A DNA stretch of 64,000 bases, taken from Haloplanus sp. CK5-1 (lineage in GTDB: Archaea > Halobacteriota > Halobacteria > Halobacteriales > Haloferacaceae). The translations under genes and the position numbers were made by a program. This document shows positions 16,593 to 26,500 of the stretch, in pieces (positions within the stretch are counted from its first letter, which is position 1; each line of letters starts with the position of its first letter). A model generated the notes under the pieces. The model did not search any database, was not told the origin of the DNA, and saw only the letters and a list, made by a program, of their open reading frames with translations. The DNA lies in contig NZ_CP147505.1 of assembly GCF_037201915.1 (NCBI RefSeq), forward strand, positions 1,612,001 to 1,676,000. The letters are read 5' to 3'.

Positions 16593-17591
16593 ATGACTGT
16601 CGGCGGGGCCTTCACGTACGACGGTGGATCGGTCGCCCCGGGCGAGCGACGGAACCTCCGGTACCGCATCAGCGAGACGTACCTCGGGGACCCGGTTCGC
16701 ATCCCCGTCACGATCGTCAACGGCGAGCGGTCGGGGCCGACCGTCTTCCTCTCGGCGGCCGCCCACGGCGACGAACTCAACGGGATCGAGGTGGTCCGGG
16801 AGGTGGCCTTCGAGTGGGATCTGACGGACCTCGCGGGGACCGTCGTCTGCCTCCCCGTGTTGAACGTCCCCGGCTTCCTCACCCAACAGCGGTATCTGCC
16901 GATCTACGACCGTGACCTCAACCGCTCGTTCCCGGGGAACCCGTCGTCGACGAGCGCCAAGCGGATGGCCGACCGGATCTTCCGAAACTTCGTCGAGCCC
17001 TGCGATTTCGGCCTCGACTTCCACACCTCGACGCGGGGGCGGACCAACATGCTCCACGTCCGGGCGGACATGGCCCAAGAGGAGGTGGCGCGACTGGCGT
17101 ACGCGTTCGGCGCGAGCGTCGTCGTCGACGGCGCGGGGAGCGACGGGACGCTCCGAGGGGAGGCGACGCGTGCGGACGTCCCGACGGTCACGGTGGAGAT
17201 GGGGGAGGCTCACCGGTTCGAACGGGGCCTCATCGACGATGCACTCGACGGCGTCGAGAGCGTCTTCGCGGAGTTCGGCCTCCAGGATCGGGGCGCCGTC
17301 CGCTGGCCTGGGTGGCGGACGGTGGTGACCGAGAAGGCGTGGATCCGAGCGGAGGCAGGGGGATTGGTCGACCTGCACTACGAGCGTGGCGGCCTGGTGC
17401 GCGAGGGGGACCGCCTCTACACCATCACCGACCCGTTCAAGGCCGACGGGGTGTCGGTCGACGCCCCCTTCACCGGCGTGTTGCTTGGCGTCCTCGAGAA
17501 CCCGGTGGTGTATCCGGGGAACCCCGTCTGTCACCTCGCCGAACTCGACGAGGAGACGGCCCGGACCGTCGAGCGGCGGATCGAGAGGTGA
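16593..17591 (+). CDS. Succinylglutamate desuccinylase/aspartoacylase family (M14-like) zinc hydrolase
   Basis: A 332-residue zinc-dependent deacylase. Metal ligands are visible as His58 and Glu61 in AAAHGDELNG and His144 in LDFHTSTRG; the catalytic Glu is in TVEMGEAHRFE (about 202). The C-terminal about 90 residues (GGLVDLHYERGGLVREGDRLY...APFTGVLLGVLENP) form the lipoyl/biotinyl-like beta-barrel typical of this family. Substrate cannot be told; N-acyl amino acids are likely. Cytosolic: no signal peptide. It is divergent from hflX. Confidence 0.88.
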   Translation: MTVGGAFTYDGGSVAPGERRNLRYRISETYLGDPVRIPVTIVNGERSGPTVFLSAAAHGDELNGIEVVREVAFEWDLTDLAGTVVCLPVLNVPGFLTQQRYLPIYDRDLNRSFPGNPSSTSAKRMADRIFRNFVEPCDFGLDFHTSTRGRTNMLHVRADMAQEEVARLAYAFGASVVVDGAGSDGTLRGEATRADVPTVTVEMGEAHRFERGLIDDALDGVESVFAEFGLQDRGAVRWPGWRTVVTEKAWIRAEAGGLVDLHYERGGLVREGDRLYTITDPFKADGVSVDAPFTGVLLGVLENPVVYPGNPVCHLAELDEETARTVERRIER

Positions 17592-17682
17592 CGACGGACG
17601 ACGAGCCTCGAAGTGACGATCAACGAATATAGCGATCAACGAGCGGATTCGTCGCGTCTCGGCCGACCGGAGCGTACGTAAC

Positions 17683-17690
17683 TTCTATAC
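17683..17690 (+). promoter_or_regulatory. TATA-like box of sdhCDBA operon
   Basis: TTCTATAC 28-35 bp before the sdhC start, the only promoter-like element before the four overlapping or adjacent sdh genes. Confidence 0.5.
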
Positions 17691-17717
17691 CCTGCCGGTC
17701 CCGACTCCCGGACGAGC

Positions 17718-18146
17718 ATGAGTCAGTCCTACGATCGGGGTCTCATCGAGGATTTCGGCCGATGGCGGGAGTTTTCGGCCGGGATGTGGGCCTGGATCTT
17801 CCACAAGTTCACCGGGTGGGTGCTGATCGGGTACCTCTTCACCCACGTCGCCGTTCTGAGTACGGCGCTCACGTCGGCGAGCGCCGACCCCGCGACGGTC
17901 GCGGCGAATCAGGACCTCTACACGCAGACGATTCAGGCCCTGGAGAGCCTGTTGGTCGTCCGCATCCTCGAGGTCGGGTTGCTCGCGGTGGCGGTGTTCC
18001 ACATCCTGAACGGGACTCGACTGTTGTTGATCGACCTCGGGATCGGCCTCGAATCACAGGACCGTAGTTTCTACGCGTCGCTCGTCCTGACGGGTGCCAT
18101 CGTCGTGGCGAGCGTCCCCACGTTCCTCGCGGGGGTGTCGCTCTGA
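17718..18146 (+). CDS. sdhC: Succinate dehydrogenase cytochrome b556 subunit SdhC
   Basis: A 142-residue membrane anchor of complex II. Three membrane helices are visible (about 30-48, 76-98, 115-137). The first contains [18 protein letters not shown], the family signature with HK and the haem-ligand histidine region; [13 protein letters not shown] is the matching second motif. The stop TGA shares its last base with the sdhD start, so this is the first gene of a tightly coupled C-D-B-A operon. Confidence 0.93.
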   Translation: MSQSYDRGLIEDFGRWREFSAGMWAWIFHKFTGWVLIGYLFTHVAVLSTALTSASADPATVAANQDLYTQTIQALESLLVVRILEVGLLAVAVFHILNGTRLLLIDLGIGLESQDRSFYASLVLTGAIVVASVPTFLAGVSL

Positions 18147-18526
18147 TGGCGGAGCGCTACTCCTCGTTCACCGAGGGCGGCCGTCTGTGGCTCTGGCAGC
18201 GCATCACCGCCGCGTTCCTGATCGTCGTCCTCGCCTTTCACTTCTTCCTGCTGCATTTCGTCCACCACGCCGACGAGGTGACGTTCGGGATGAGCGCCGG
18301 GCGGATGCAGCAGTGGAGTTACTACTCGCTGATGATCCTCTTTCTCGTGACGGCGACGTTCCACGGGGTCAACGGCGTCTACAACGCCTTGATCAACGCC
18401 GGACTGACGGGCGTCAAACGACGCGTCGTCCAGGTCGTCCTCGGCGGCGCGAGCCTCCTCCTCCTCGTCCAAGGCGTTCGAACCGCGAACGCCTGGGCGG
18501 GCATCGACCTCCTCCCGATACTATGA
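18146..18526 (+). CDS. sdhD: Succinate dehydrogenase membrane subunit SdhD
   Basis: A 126-residue second hydrophobic anchor with three helices (about 18-38, 55-75, 94-112). WLWQRITAAFLIVVLAFHFF and the conserved TATFHGVNGVYNAL motif provide haem and quinone contacts in this family. It overlaps sdhC by 1 nt and sdhB by 4 nt (ATGA), typical of translational coupling. Confidence 0.92.
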   Translation: MAERYSSFTEGGRLWLWQRITAAFLIVVLAFHFFLLHFVHHADEVTFGMSAGRMQQWSYYSLMILFLVTATFHGVNGVYNALINAGLTGVKRRVVQVVLGGASLLLLVQGVRTANAWAGIDLLPIL

Positions 18527-19416
18527 GCACGCAACGACCGGAACCCGAGACCGAGACGGAGAGTGCGGAAACCGAGGCCGAGGCCGACGCGGAGACGCCG
18601 AGCGAGCGCCGCGAGGCGGCGAAGCGCCGCCGCGCCGAGCGACGCGAGCGGGAACGCGTCGAAGAGGAGGAACGGGCCGCGGCCGACGCGGAGCGCTATC
18701 ACCTGAAGGTGTTCCGCTACGACCCCGAAGTCGAGGGGAAACAGGAGCCGCGGTTCGACGACTTCCACGTCCCCTACGAGCAGGGGATGACGGTGCTGGA
18801 CGCCCTCATCTACGCCCGCGACGAGTTCGACGTCAGCCTCACGTTCCGCCACTCCTGCCGGCAGGCGATCTGTGGGTCGGACGCCCTGTTCGTCAACGGC
18901 CGCCAGCGACTCGGCTGTCAGACTCAGCTTTCGGACCTGGACCAGCCGGTGCGGATCGAACCGCTCCCCCACCAGGAGGTCGTGAAGGATCTGGTCGTCG
19001 ACATGGAACACTTCTACGACCAGATGGAGTCGGTGGAGCCGTACTTCCAGACGACCGACCGACCGGAGGAGGAACTCGAAGAGCAGCGACAGACCCGCGA
19101 GAACAGGGAGAAGATCAAGACCTCGACCCGGTGTATCTGGTGTGGAGCGTGTATGTCCTCGTGTAACATCGCGGCGGGCGACAACGAGTATCTGGGCCCG
19201 GCGGCGATCAACAAGGCCTACCGCTTCGCGATGGACGAACGCGAGGGCGAGGAGATGAAACAACGCCGCCTGGAGATCGTCGAACAGGAACACGGGGTCT
19301 GGCGGTGTCAGACCCAGTTCTCCTGTACCGAGGTGTGTCCGAAGGACATCCCCCTCACCGAACACATCCAGGAACTGAAACGCGAAGCGGTCAAGAGCAA
19401 CCTGAAATTCTGGTAA
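18523..19416 (+). CDS. sdhB: Succinate dehydrogenase iron-sulfur subunit SdhB
   Basis: A 297-residue Fe-S subunit. The ferredoxin-type 2Fe-2S site is FRHSCRQAICGSDA...GCQ, the 4Fe-4S site CIWCGACMSSC, and the remaining cluster uses FSCTEVCPKDIP. The N-terminal about 58 residues are an unusual highly charged extension rich in Glu and Arg (ERREAAKRRRAERRERERV), predicted as a helix and not part of the standard fold. Start ATG 18523 overlaps the sdhD stop. Electrons pass from SdhA FAD through these clusters to menaquinone. Confidence 0.94.
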   Translation: MSTQRPEPETETESAETEAEADAETPSERREAAKRRRAERRERERVEEEERAAADAERYHLKVFRYDPEVEGKQEPRFDDFHVPYEQGMTVLDALIYARDEFDVSLTFRHSCRQAICGSDALFVNGRQRLGCQTQLSDLDQPVRIEPLPHQEVVKDLVVDMEHFYDQMESVEPYFQTTDRPEEELEEQRQTRENREKIKTSTRCIWCGACMSSCNIAAGDNEYLGPAAINKAYRFAMDEREGEEMKQRRLEIVEQEHGVWRCQTQFSCTEVCPKDIPLTEHIQELKREAVKSNLKFW

Positions 19417-19418
19417 CC

Positions 19419-21254
19419 ATGCACGAATACGACGTCATCGTGGTCGGCGCGGGCGGCGCCGGCCTACGCGCGGCCATCGCGGCACAGGAGGCGGGAGCGG
19501 ACGTGGCCATGGTCACGAAACTCCACCCCGTCAGGAGCCACACGGGTGCGGCGGAGGGTGGGATCAACGCCGCCCTGCGCGACGGCGACGACTGGGAGAT
19601 GCACGCCTACGACACGATGAAGGGGTCGGACTACCTCGCCGACGCCCCCGCCGTCGAGGCACTCACCCAAGAGAGTCCCGAAGAGGTTATTCAACTCGAA
19701 CACTGGGGGATGGCCTTCTCCCGCGACGACGACGGCCGTGTCTCCCAGCGACCCTTCGGCGGCCTCTCGTTCCCACGGACGACGTACGCGGGCGCGGAGA
19801 CGGGACACCACCTCCTGCACACGCTGTACGAGCAGGTGGTCAAACGAGGGATCGAGGTGTTCGACGAGTGGTACGTCCTGAACCTCGCGACCACCGACGA
19901 GGACGACCCCGACGAGCGGTCGTGTCACGGGGTCGTCGCCTACGAGACGGCGACCGGGAACGTCGAGGCGTTCCGCGCCCGCGACGGCGTCATCCTCGCG
20001 ACCGGTGGTCTTGGGCAGGTGTACGATCACACCACCAACGCGGTCGCCAACACGGGTGACGGCGTCGCGATGGCCTACCGCGCCGGTGTCCCCGTCGAGG
20101 ACATGGAGATGATCCAGTTCCACCCGACGACGCTCCCCTCGACGGGCGTCCTGATCTCCGAGGGGGTCCGCGGCGAGGGCGGCATCCTCTACAACGACGA
20201 CGGCGAGCGGTTCATGTTCGAGCACGGCTACGCGAACAACGACGGCGAACTCGCTTCTCGGGACGTGGTGTCGCGGGCCGAACTGACCGAGGTGAACGAG
20301 GGCCGGGGGATCGAAGACGAGTACGTCCACCTGGACATGCGCCACTTGGGTGAGGAGCGCATCGTCGACCGCCTCGAGAACATCCTCCACCTCGCCGAGG
20401 ACTTCGAGGGCGTCGACGGACTCGAAGAACCGATGCCGGTCAAACCCGGCCAACACTACGCGATGGGAGGTATCGAAACCGACGAGTTCGGTGGGACCTG
20501 TATCGACGGCCTCTACGCCGTCGGCGAGTGTGCCTGTGCGAGCGTCCACGGGGCGAACCGGTTGGGCGGCAACGCGCTGCCGGAACTCATCGTGTTCGGG
20601 AAACGAGCCGGTCGGCACGTCGCCGGCGAGGACCTCGGCGAACCGCAGGTGACCGCCGGGCGAACGCCGAACGCGGAGACGGCGTCGGTCGACACGCCGG
20701 TCTCGCTCGGCGAACCCTGGGGTGGAGAGGGCGACGCCGTCGCTGACGGCGGGGCCGCCGCCGACACCGCCACTGCGGTCGTCGAACGGGCGCTCGACCG
20801 CGAACGGGAGCGCGTGGAGCGCCTGCGTGACCGCGACGAGGGGGCCCAGCACGCCGACATCCGGGCGGCCGTCCAGCGGACGATGACGGAGAACGTCAAC
20901 GTGTTCCGCGAGGAGGACGCGCTGAAGGAGGCGTTGGTCGACATCCACGCCGCGCGGGAGCGGTACCGGGACGTGTACGTCGCCGATCCCTCCAGTACGT
21001 ACAACACCGAGTTGATCCAGACGATAGAGACGCGAAACCTGCTCGACATTGCGGAGATGATCACGGTCGGCGCGCTGGCGCGCGACGAGTTCCGCGGCGC
21101 ACACTGGCGCAAGGAACACCAGGAACGGAAGGACGACGAGTGGCTCAAGCACACGATGGTGTCGTGGTCGGACGGGTCGCCGGAACTCTGGTACAAACCG
21201 GCCGTCCTCGAGGGCGAGGCGAAGACGTACGAACCGAAAGAGCGGAGCTACTGA
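19419..21254 (+). CDS. sdhA: Succinate dehydrogenase flavoprotein subunit SdhA
   Basis: A 611-residue FAD subunit that oxidises succinate to fumarate. It has the Rossmann motif VVGAGGAGLRAA at the N-terminus, the covalent-FAD region RSHTGAAEGGINAAL, the substrate motif QFHPTTLPSTGVL, the catalytic region SEGVRGEGGILYN, and a C-terminal GAHWRKEHQERKDDEWLKHT. Start ATG 19419 lies 2 nt after sdhB. The insertion at about 415-470 (NAETASVDTPVSLGEP...) is variable and Ala/Asp-rich. Last gene of the operon; a hairpin follows its stop. Confidence 0.95.
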   Translation: MHEYDVIVVGAGGAGLRAAIAAQEAGADVAMVTKLHPVRSHTGAAEGGINAALRDGDDWEMHAYDTMKGSDYLADAPAVEALTQESPEEVIQLEHWGMAFSRDDDGRVSQRPFGGLSFPRTTYAGAETGHHLLHTLYEQVVKRGIEVFDEWYVLNLATTDEDDPDERSCHGVVAYETATGNVEAFRARDGVILATGGLGQVYDHTTNAVANTGDGVAMAYRAGVPVEDMEMIQFHPTTLPSTGVLISEGVRGEGGILYNDDGERFMFEHGYANNDGELASRDVVSRAELTEVNEGRGIEDEYVHLDMRHLGEERIVDRLENILHLAEDFEGVDGLEEPMPVKPGQHYAMGGIETDEFGGTCIDGLYAVGECACASVHGANRLGGNALPELIVFGKRAGRHVAGEDLGEPQVTAGRTPNAETASVDTPVSLGEPWGGEGDAVADGGAAADTATAVVERALDRERERVERLRDRDEGAQHADIRAAVQRTMTENVNVFREEDALKEALVDIHAARERYRDVYVADPSSTYNTELIQTIETRNLLDIAEMITVGALARDEFRGAHWRKEHQERKDDEWLKHTMVSWSDGSPELWYKPAVLEGEAKTYEPKERSY

Positions 21255-21270
21255 CCGCCCGACTGGGCGG
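21255..21270 (+). terminator. Hairpin directly after sdhA
   Basis: CCGCCC-GACT-GGGCGG, a perfect 6-bp GC stem with tetraloop immediately after the sdhA stop codon. No T-run follows, so a terminator role is plausible but unproven. Confidence 0.4.
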
Positions 21271-21467
21271 ATCGAAGGGACGGCCTTCGGACCCACAGAC
21301 CCGCTTCAACGACCGGCCGAGCGTCGCAGGGTGTGCCTAATTATCACAGTCGAAGCCTAGCCAGTTGATTTATTACCACCGACGGCCTTGTCTAGGCCAA
21401 GCACGCCGACGCGCGACCGTGCGGGAGCGATATCCCCCCGACTCCGGCCCGGCGTGCCAACACACTT

Positions 21468-21887
21468 ATGAAACTTAAGAACTTTATCGCAGACGACCGC
21501 GCAGTGAGTCCGGTCATCGGCGTGATCCTGATGGTGGCCATTACCGTTATTCTGGCCGCCGTCATCGGCACGTTCGTCCTCGGACTCGGCAACCAGGTCC
21601 AAGACACCGCACCGCAGGCGACGTTTAGCTTCGACTTCGAAGAGAACACCGGCACTTACAACGTGACTGCTACCCACGACGGCGGTGACACGTTCACCAG
21701 CGAAAACACGAACTCGCTGAACCTATCTGCCAGCGGAGAGAGTGATCAAGCCTTTGACTTATCGGTCTCGGCTGGGGACTCGGAGAGCATCGATAGTGTC
21801 GACTCAGAAACTACCGTCCGCGTCATCTGGACGTCGCCCAACGGCGACAACACCGCGACCATCGCCCGCACCACCACGCCGTCATAA
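21468..21887 (+). CDS. Archaeal type IV pilin (PilA-like)
   Basis: A 139-residue secreted pilin. The class III signal is [19 protein letters not shown]: a prepilin peptidase (PibD) should cut just before the hydrophobic helix [28 protein letters not shown], which forms the filament core. The exposed remainder is Thr/Ser/Asn/Asp-rich with possible N-glycosylation sequons (NVT, NLS). Its codon use is more AT-rich than that of the flanking genes, as is common for variable surface proteins. The 213-bp upstream gap holds TATA-like elements at 21334-21344 and 21366-21375, so the transcript probably has a leader of some 70 nt with a small GGCCT-TGTCT-AGGCC hairpin. Confidence 0.88.
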   Translation: MKLKNFIADDRAVSPVIGVILMVAITVILAAVIGTFVLGLGNQVQDTAPQATFSFDFEENTGTYNVTATHDGGDTFTSENTNSLNLSASGESDQAFDLSVSAGDSESIDSVDSETTVRVIWTSPNGDNTATIARTTTPS

Positions 21888-21952
21888 TCGACGCCGCGGC
21901 ACCGTTTTTTCCGAACCGTGACATTCAGTAGCGACGCGTCCGAACGCGGGGT

Positions 21953-22174
21953 ATGGTGGACGCCGACGCGTTTCTGAGCCGCGACACGCTGTTGATACTC
22001 TTCCTCCTGGTGGTCGGCATCGGCGGGTCGGGGGTCGCCCGGGGGGTGCTCGCCGAACGGGGGTACGGGGCCGTCGGATCGCTCGTGTTCGTGATGGGCT
22101 ACAGTACGATGGTGGTCCTGCTGTGGTGGGGCTGGATCAGACCGCTCGACATCACCGGCCCGAGCGGGCGGTAG
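21953..22174 (+). CDS. Small two-helix membrane protein, unknown
   Basis: A 73-residue protein with two hydrophobic helices (about 12-32 TLLILFLLVVGIGGSGVARG and 43-62 LVFVMGYSTMVVLLWWGWI) joined by a short charged loop. I do not recognise a family. Start ATG 21953 follows an upstream sequence without a clear ribosome-binding site. It sits between a pilin gene and another small membrane protein, but no common function is evident. Confidence 0.55.
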   Translation: MVDADAFLSRDTLLILFLLVVGIGGSGVARGVLAERGYGAVGSLVFVMGYSTMVVLLWWGWIRPLDITGPSGR

Positions 22175-22233
22175 CGAGCGGTGACCGGCAAACGGAACTT
22201 TAATGGCCGATTCCGGGCGAGTTGTGCGTACGA

Positions 22234-22485
22234 ATGCTCCCGTTACAGGTCATCGACAGTTTCCTGCTCGAGTACAACGTCGGGCAGGCGCTGCTGTTGG
22301 TCTTCATTCTCGCCACGGTCGGGACGCTCTCGCTGCGATCCCGTCGGCTCGTCGCCATCAACACGACGGTGTTCGGCCTCGTGTTCATCATGACGCCCCA
22401 GTCGCTCGCGCCGGTCCACTACCTGTTTCTCGGCATCGTCATGCTGGTCGTCGGCCCAGTACTGTGGGTGACGGCGGAGCGGTGA
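22234..22485 (+). CDS. Small membrane protein, unknown
   Basis: An 83-residue protein from ATG 22234 (MLPLQVIDSFLLEYNVGQ); a GTG at 22222 is in frame, but CTTTAATG at 22198 places the transcript start close to 22234. Three hydrophobic segments (about 18-32, 42-56, 62-78) with a conserved-looking SLRSRRLVAINTTVFGLVF core. No family recognised; the pattern of short loops suggests a small integral membrane protein. Likely real because of the leaderless-type promoter spacing. Confidence 0.6.
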   Translation: MLPLQVIDSFLLEYNVGQALLLVFILATVGTLSLRSRRLVAINTTVFGLVFIMTPQSLAPVHYLFLGIVMLVVGPVLWVTAER

Positions 22486-22505
22486 CGCCGGAACGGAGCG
22501 CGACG

Positions 22506-22513
22506 TTTAAGCG
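22506..22513 (+). promoter_or_regulatory. TATA-like box of the DUF5815-like gene
   Basis: TTTAAGCG 22-29 bp before ATG 22535. Confidence 0.45.
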
Positions 22514-22534
22514 ACCGAGGCCGCAAACGACCCC

Positions 22535-23074
22535 ATGACGAACCCGGGTGTGCCCGGCGGCGAGACGCGGACGATCGACCTGCCCTGCGGCGAAACCGTC
22601 GGTGTCACCGAGTTCGACCTGGGGATGCGGGAGTTCGAGTGTCCCTGTGGGGACGCCCACGCCGTCGTGATGGACGTCCACCCGCCAGAGCGGTTCCTCC
22701 CCGACTTTCTGGTGGAGATCCTCCGGGAGACGGTCGAGACGACGAGCGAGGAGATGCCGGAGTTCGACACGCCCCACTTGCTCGGCGTCGTGTTGGAGGA
22801 GTTCCCCGACCGGGTGGCGACGGCGGATCTGAGCGAGGACGGCGACGTGGGGTACGCGCTCCTGTGGGTGACGGGGTTCGACGCCCGTCGCCTCCACGAA
22901 ATCGTCGTCGAACTCGTGGTGGAGTTGATGGAACACGCCGTCAGCCACGCCGAGGACGACGCCACGATCCAGGAGTTCGAACGCCAGATGGTCGACTTCG
23001 ACGTGTCGGCGTTCGTCGATCAGTACCGCGCGGAACGCGACCTCGAGGCCGACGACGTGTATCGTAGCGCTTGA
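22535..23074 (+). CDS. Conserved haloarchaeal protein (DUF5815-like)
   Basis: A 179-residue acidic, soluble protein. Near the N-terminus is a pair of cysteine motifs (DLPCGETVGV and FECPCGDAHAV) that could bind a metal. The rest is helical, with the segment RLHEIVVELVVELMEHAVSHAEDD. It resembles the haloarchaea-specific DUF5815 family from memory; no activity is known. Stand-alone gene with its own TATA-like box. Confidence 0.65.
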   Translation: MTNPGVPGGETRTIDLPCGETVGVTEFDLGMREFECPCGDAHAVVMDVHPPERFLPDFLVEILRETVETTSEEMPEFDTPHLLGVVLEEFPDRVATADLSEDGDVGYALLWVTGFDARRLHEIVVELVVELMEHAVSHAEDDATIQEFERQMVDFDVSAFVDQYRAERDLEADDVYRSA

Positions 23075-23206
23075 ACGTCGACGGAAACCCGATCGCGCCC
23101 GATCCGTGTCGGGTGCACGGACCGGTTCGACCGCTACGATACGTCTGACAACCGTCCGACGGTCGTCTCACTGAACACTAAGTCGTACCCGATCCTTGTG
23201 AGACGT

Positions 23207-23419
23207 ATGCGCCCCCAGTCGAGGGAATACGAGCAACTCCGGGGCGTGCTCGCGGACGCCGACGAGCCGTTGACCGCACGGGATATCCTGTCGCTCCTGG
23301 GAGAACAGGAAGAGTTCGAGAGCGCCCACCGCGTCGCGACCGTTCTCGGTCGCTGGGCCGAGCGGGGAGAAGTCGAGGTGCTCCAGGAGAGTCCGTACCG
23401 CTACCGCCTGAACAACTGA
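23207..23419 (+). CDS. Small winged-helix-like protein, unknown
   Basis: A 70-residue protein from ATG 23207 (MRPQSREYEQLRGVLADADEP); a GTG at 23198 is in frame. The helix-turn-helix-like pattern PLTARDILSLLGEQEEFESAHRVATVLGRWAERGEVEVLQ ends in a wing (YRYRLNN), suggesting a small DNA-binding or interaction domain. No gene name can be assigned. Confidence 0.6.
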   Translation: MRPQSREYEQLRGVLADADEPLTARDILSLLGEQEEFESAHRVATVLGRWAERGEVEVLQESPYRYRLNN

Positions 23420-23550
23420 GACGGCACTCGGTTCGAGAGTCCCCCCGAAGCGGCGACGATCCGTCCCGACGGTCGGCAGTCCGGAGACGCCCACTCGGAG
23501 CCGTTTCGAAATCCGTAATTTCGCTTCGCATCTCGTACCGTTTCGTCGGG

Positions 23551-23558
23551 CTTATTAC
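23551..23558 (+). promoter_or_regulatory. TATA-like box of carB
   Basis: CTTATTAC 24-31 bp before the carB ATG at 23582. Confidence 0.5.
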
Positions 23559-23581
23559 GATGTGCGAACTCCGATTCGACG

Positions 23582-26500
23582 ATGACCGACGAGGCCACCG
23601 TGGCGGATCCCTCCGCCACCGAATCCGAGAACCGGACGATACTGTTGATCGGCAGCGGCCCGATCCAGATCGGACAGGCCGCGGAGTTCGACTACTCGGG
23701 CGCGCAGGCCTGCCGAGCGCTGCAGGAGGAGGGTGCACGGGTCGTCCTCGTCAACTCGAACCCCGCGACGATCATGACCGACCCCGACATGGCCGATCGG
23801 GTGTACATCGAACCGATCACGACCGAGGCCATCGCCGAGATCGTCCGGACGGAACAACCGGACGGCGTGATCGCGGGACTGGGCGGGCAGACCGGACTGA
23901 ACGTCACCGCGGAACTCGCCGAGGAGGGCGTCCTCGAGGAACACGACGTGGAGATCATGGGGACGCCGCTCGACACCATCTACGCGACCGAGGACCGCGA
24001 CCTGTTCCGCCAGCGGATGGAGAAGATCGGCCAGCCGATGCCGCAGTCGACCACGATCCGTCTCGACGACGACGAGTCGGCGTCTGACATGGACGAGACG
24101 ACCCTTCGGAGCCGCGTCGAGGCGGCCGTCGACGAGGTCGGTGGCCTGCCCGTGATCGCACGGACGACGTACACCCTCGGCGGGTCGGGATCGGGCGTCG
24201 TCGACGACATGGACGAACTCGTCGAACGCGTCCGGCAGGGACTGCGCCTCTCGCGGAACGACGAGGTGCTGATCACCGAGTCCATCGCCGGGTGGGTCGA
24301 ACTGGAGTACGAGGTGATGCGCGACGCCGACGACTCGACGATCATCATCTGCAACATGGAGAACCTCGACCCGATGGGCATCCACACGGGCGAGTCGATG
24401 GTCGTCACGCCGTCGCAGGTGATCCCGGACGAGGGCCACCAAGAGATGCGCGACGCGGCGCTCGAAGTCATCCGCGAACTCGGGATTCAGGGTGGCTGTA
24501 ACATCCAGTTCGCGTGGCACGACGACGGCACTCCCGGCGGCGAGTACCGCGTTGTCGAGGTGAACCCGCGGGTGTCGCGGTCCTCCGCACTGGCGTCGAA
24601 GGCGACGGGCTACCCGATCGCTCGCGTCACCGCGAAGGTCGCACTGGGCAAACGCCTCCACGAGATCGACAACGAGATCACGGGCGAGACGACGGCGGCG
24701 TTCGAGCCTGCGATCGACTACGTGGTGACGAAGGTACCCCGGTGGCCGATCGACAAGTTCGACGACGTGGACTTCACCCTCGGCCCGGCGATGAAGTCGA
24801 CGGGTGAGGCGATGTCCATCGGGCGGACCTTCGAGGAGTCGCTGTTGAAGGCGCTGCGCTCGACCGAGTACGACCCCGCCGTCGACTGGAGCGACGTGGA
24901 CGACGATACCCTGGCGACGGAGTATCTGACGCGGCCGACGCCGGACCGCCCGTACGCGATGTTCGAGGCGTTCGACCGGGGGTACACGGTCGAGGACGTC
25001 GTCGACCTGACCGGCATCAAGGAGTGGTACGTCGAGCGGTTCAAGCGTGTCTCCGAGTCGGTCGCCGCGGCCGCCGAAGGCGACTTCACCGAGGCGGCGG
25101 TGAAGGGCGTCACCAACGCCGAAATCGCGTCCGCCGCGGGATCGGACGTGGGGACCGTCGAGACGGCGGTCCCCGGCCGGACCTACAAGCAGGTCGACAC
25201 CTGCGCCGGCGAGTTCGCCGCCCAGACGCCGTACTACTACTCCTCGCGGAAACCGGAGTTCGTCACCGGGCCGTTCGAGGGTGACGCGGCCGCGGGCGAA
25301 CTCCGCGTCGACCGCGACATCGAGAGCGTCGTGGTCGTCGGCGGCGGCCCGATCCGGATCGGACAGGGTGTCGAGTTCGACTACTGCTCGGTCCACGCCA
25401 TCCAGGCGCTCCGCGAGGAGGGAATCGACGCCCACGTCGTCAACAACAACCCCGAGACGGTGTCGACGGACTACGACACCTCCGACGGCCTCTTCTTCGA
25501 ACCGATCACCGCCGAGGAGGTGGCGGACGTGGTCGAGGCCGCGGACGCCGACGGCGTGATGGTGCAGTTCGGGGGGCAGACCTCGGTCAACATCGGTCAC
25601 CCGCTCGAAGCCGAGATCCAGCGCCGCGGACTGGACTGTGATATCCTCGGGACGAGCGTCGACGCGATGGACCTCGCCGAGGACCGCGACCGCTTCAACC
25701 GTCTGATGGACGACCGCGGCATCGCCCAACCCGAAGGAGGCTCCGCGACCAGCGAGGCGGAGGCGCTCGAACTGGCGCGGTCGATTGGCTACCCCGTCCT
25801 CGTCCGTCCCTCGTACGTACTGGGCGGGCGCGCGATGGACGTGGTGTACGACGACAAGGAACTGAAGGAGTACATCGAGGAGGCGGTCCGGGTCTCGCCG
25901 GACAAGCCGATCCTCATCGACGAGTTCCTTGACGACGCCGTCGAACTGGACGTCGACGCCGTCGCCGACGGCGACGACGTGTTGATCGGCGGCGTGATGG
26001 AACACGTCGAGAGCGCGGGCGTCCACTCGGGTGACTCGGCGTGTATGATCCCGCCCCAGGCCGACGCGGTGACGGACGTGATGGATCGCGTCCGCGAGGT
26101 GACCCTCGAAATCGCCCGCGAACTCGACACCGTGGGCCTGCTAAACGTCCAACTCGCCGTCAAGGACGGCACGGTGTACGTCCTGGAGGCCAACCCCCGC
26201 TCCTCGCGAACGGTCCCCTTCGTCTCGAAGGCGACGGGCGTCCCCATCGCCAAACTCGCCGCGAAGGTGATGGCGGGCGACTCGCTGTCGGATCTGGACG
26301 TCGACGAGCAGATTCCCGAGAAAGTGAGCGTGAAGGAAGTCGTCCTGCCCTTCGACCGCCTGCAGGGGAGCGACCCCCGTCTGGGCCCGGAGATGAAGTC
26401 GACGGGTGAGGTGATGGGGACGGCCGACACGTTCGGCAAGGCCTACGAGAAGGCCCAGTCCGCGACGGGGAAGGCCATCCCCACCGAGGGGACGGCCGTG

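Noticed and set aside
16455-17639. Upstream extension of hflX to give an 826-residue protein
   Set aside because: The extra part is antisense to the M14-like deacylase; the HflX start MKAVVAKRVD is canonical.
19464-21296. 610-codon minus-strand frame opposite sdhA
   Set aside because: Antisense shadow; sdhA has every catalytic motif.
23555-26026. 823-codon minus-strand frame opposite carB
   Set aside because: Antisense shadow of a 1077-residue CarB with both ATP-grasp halves.
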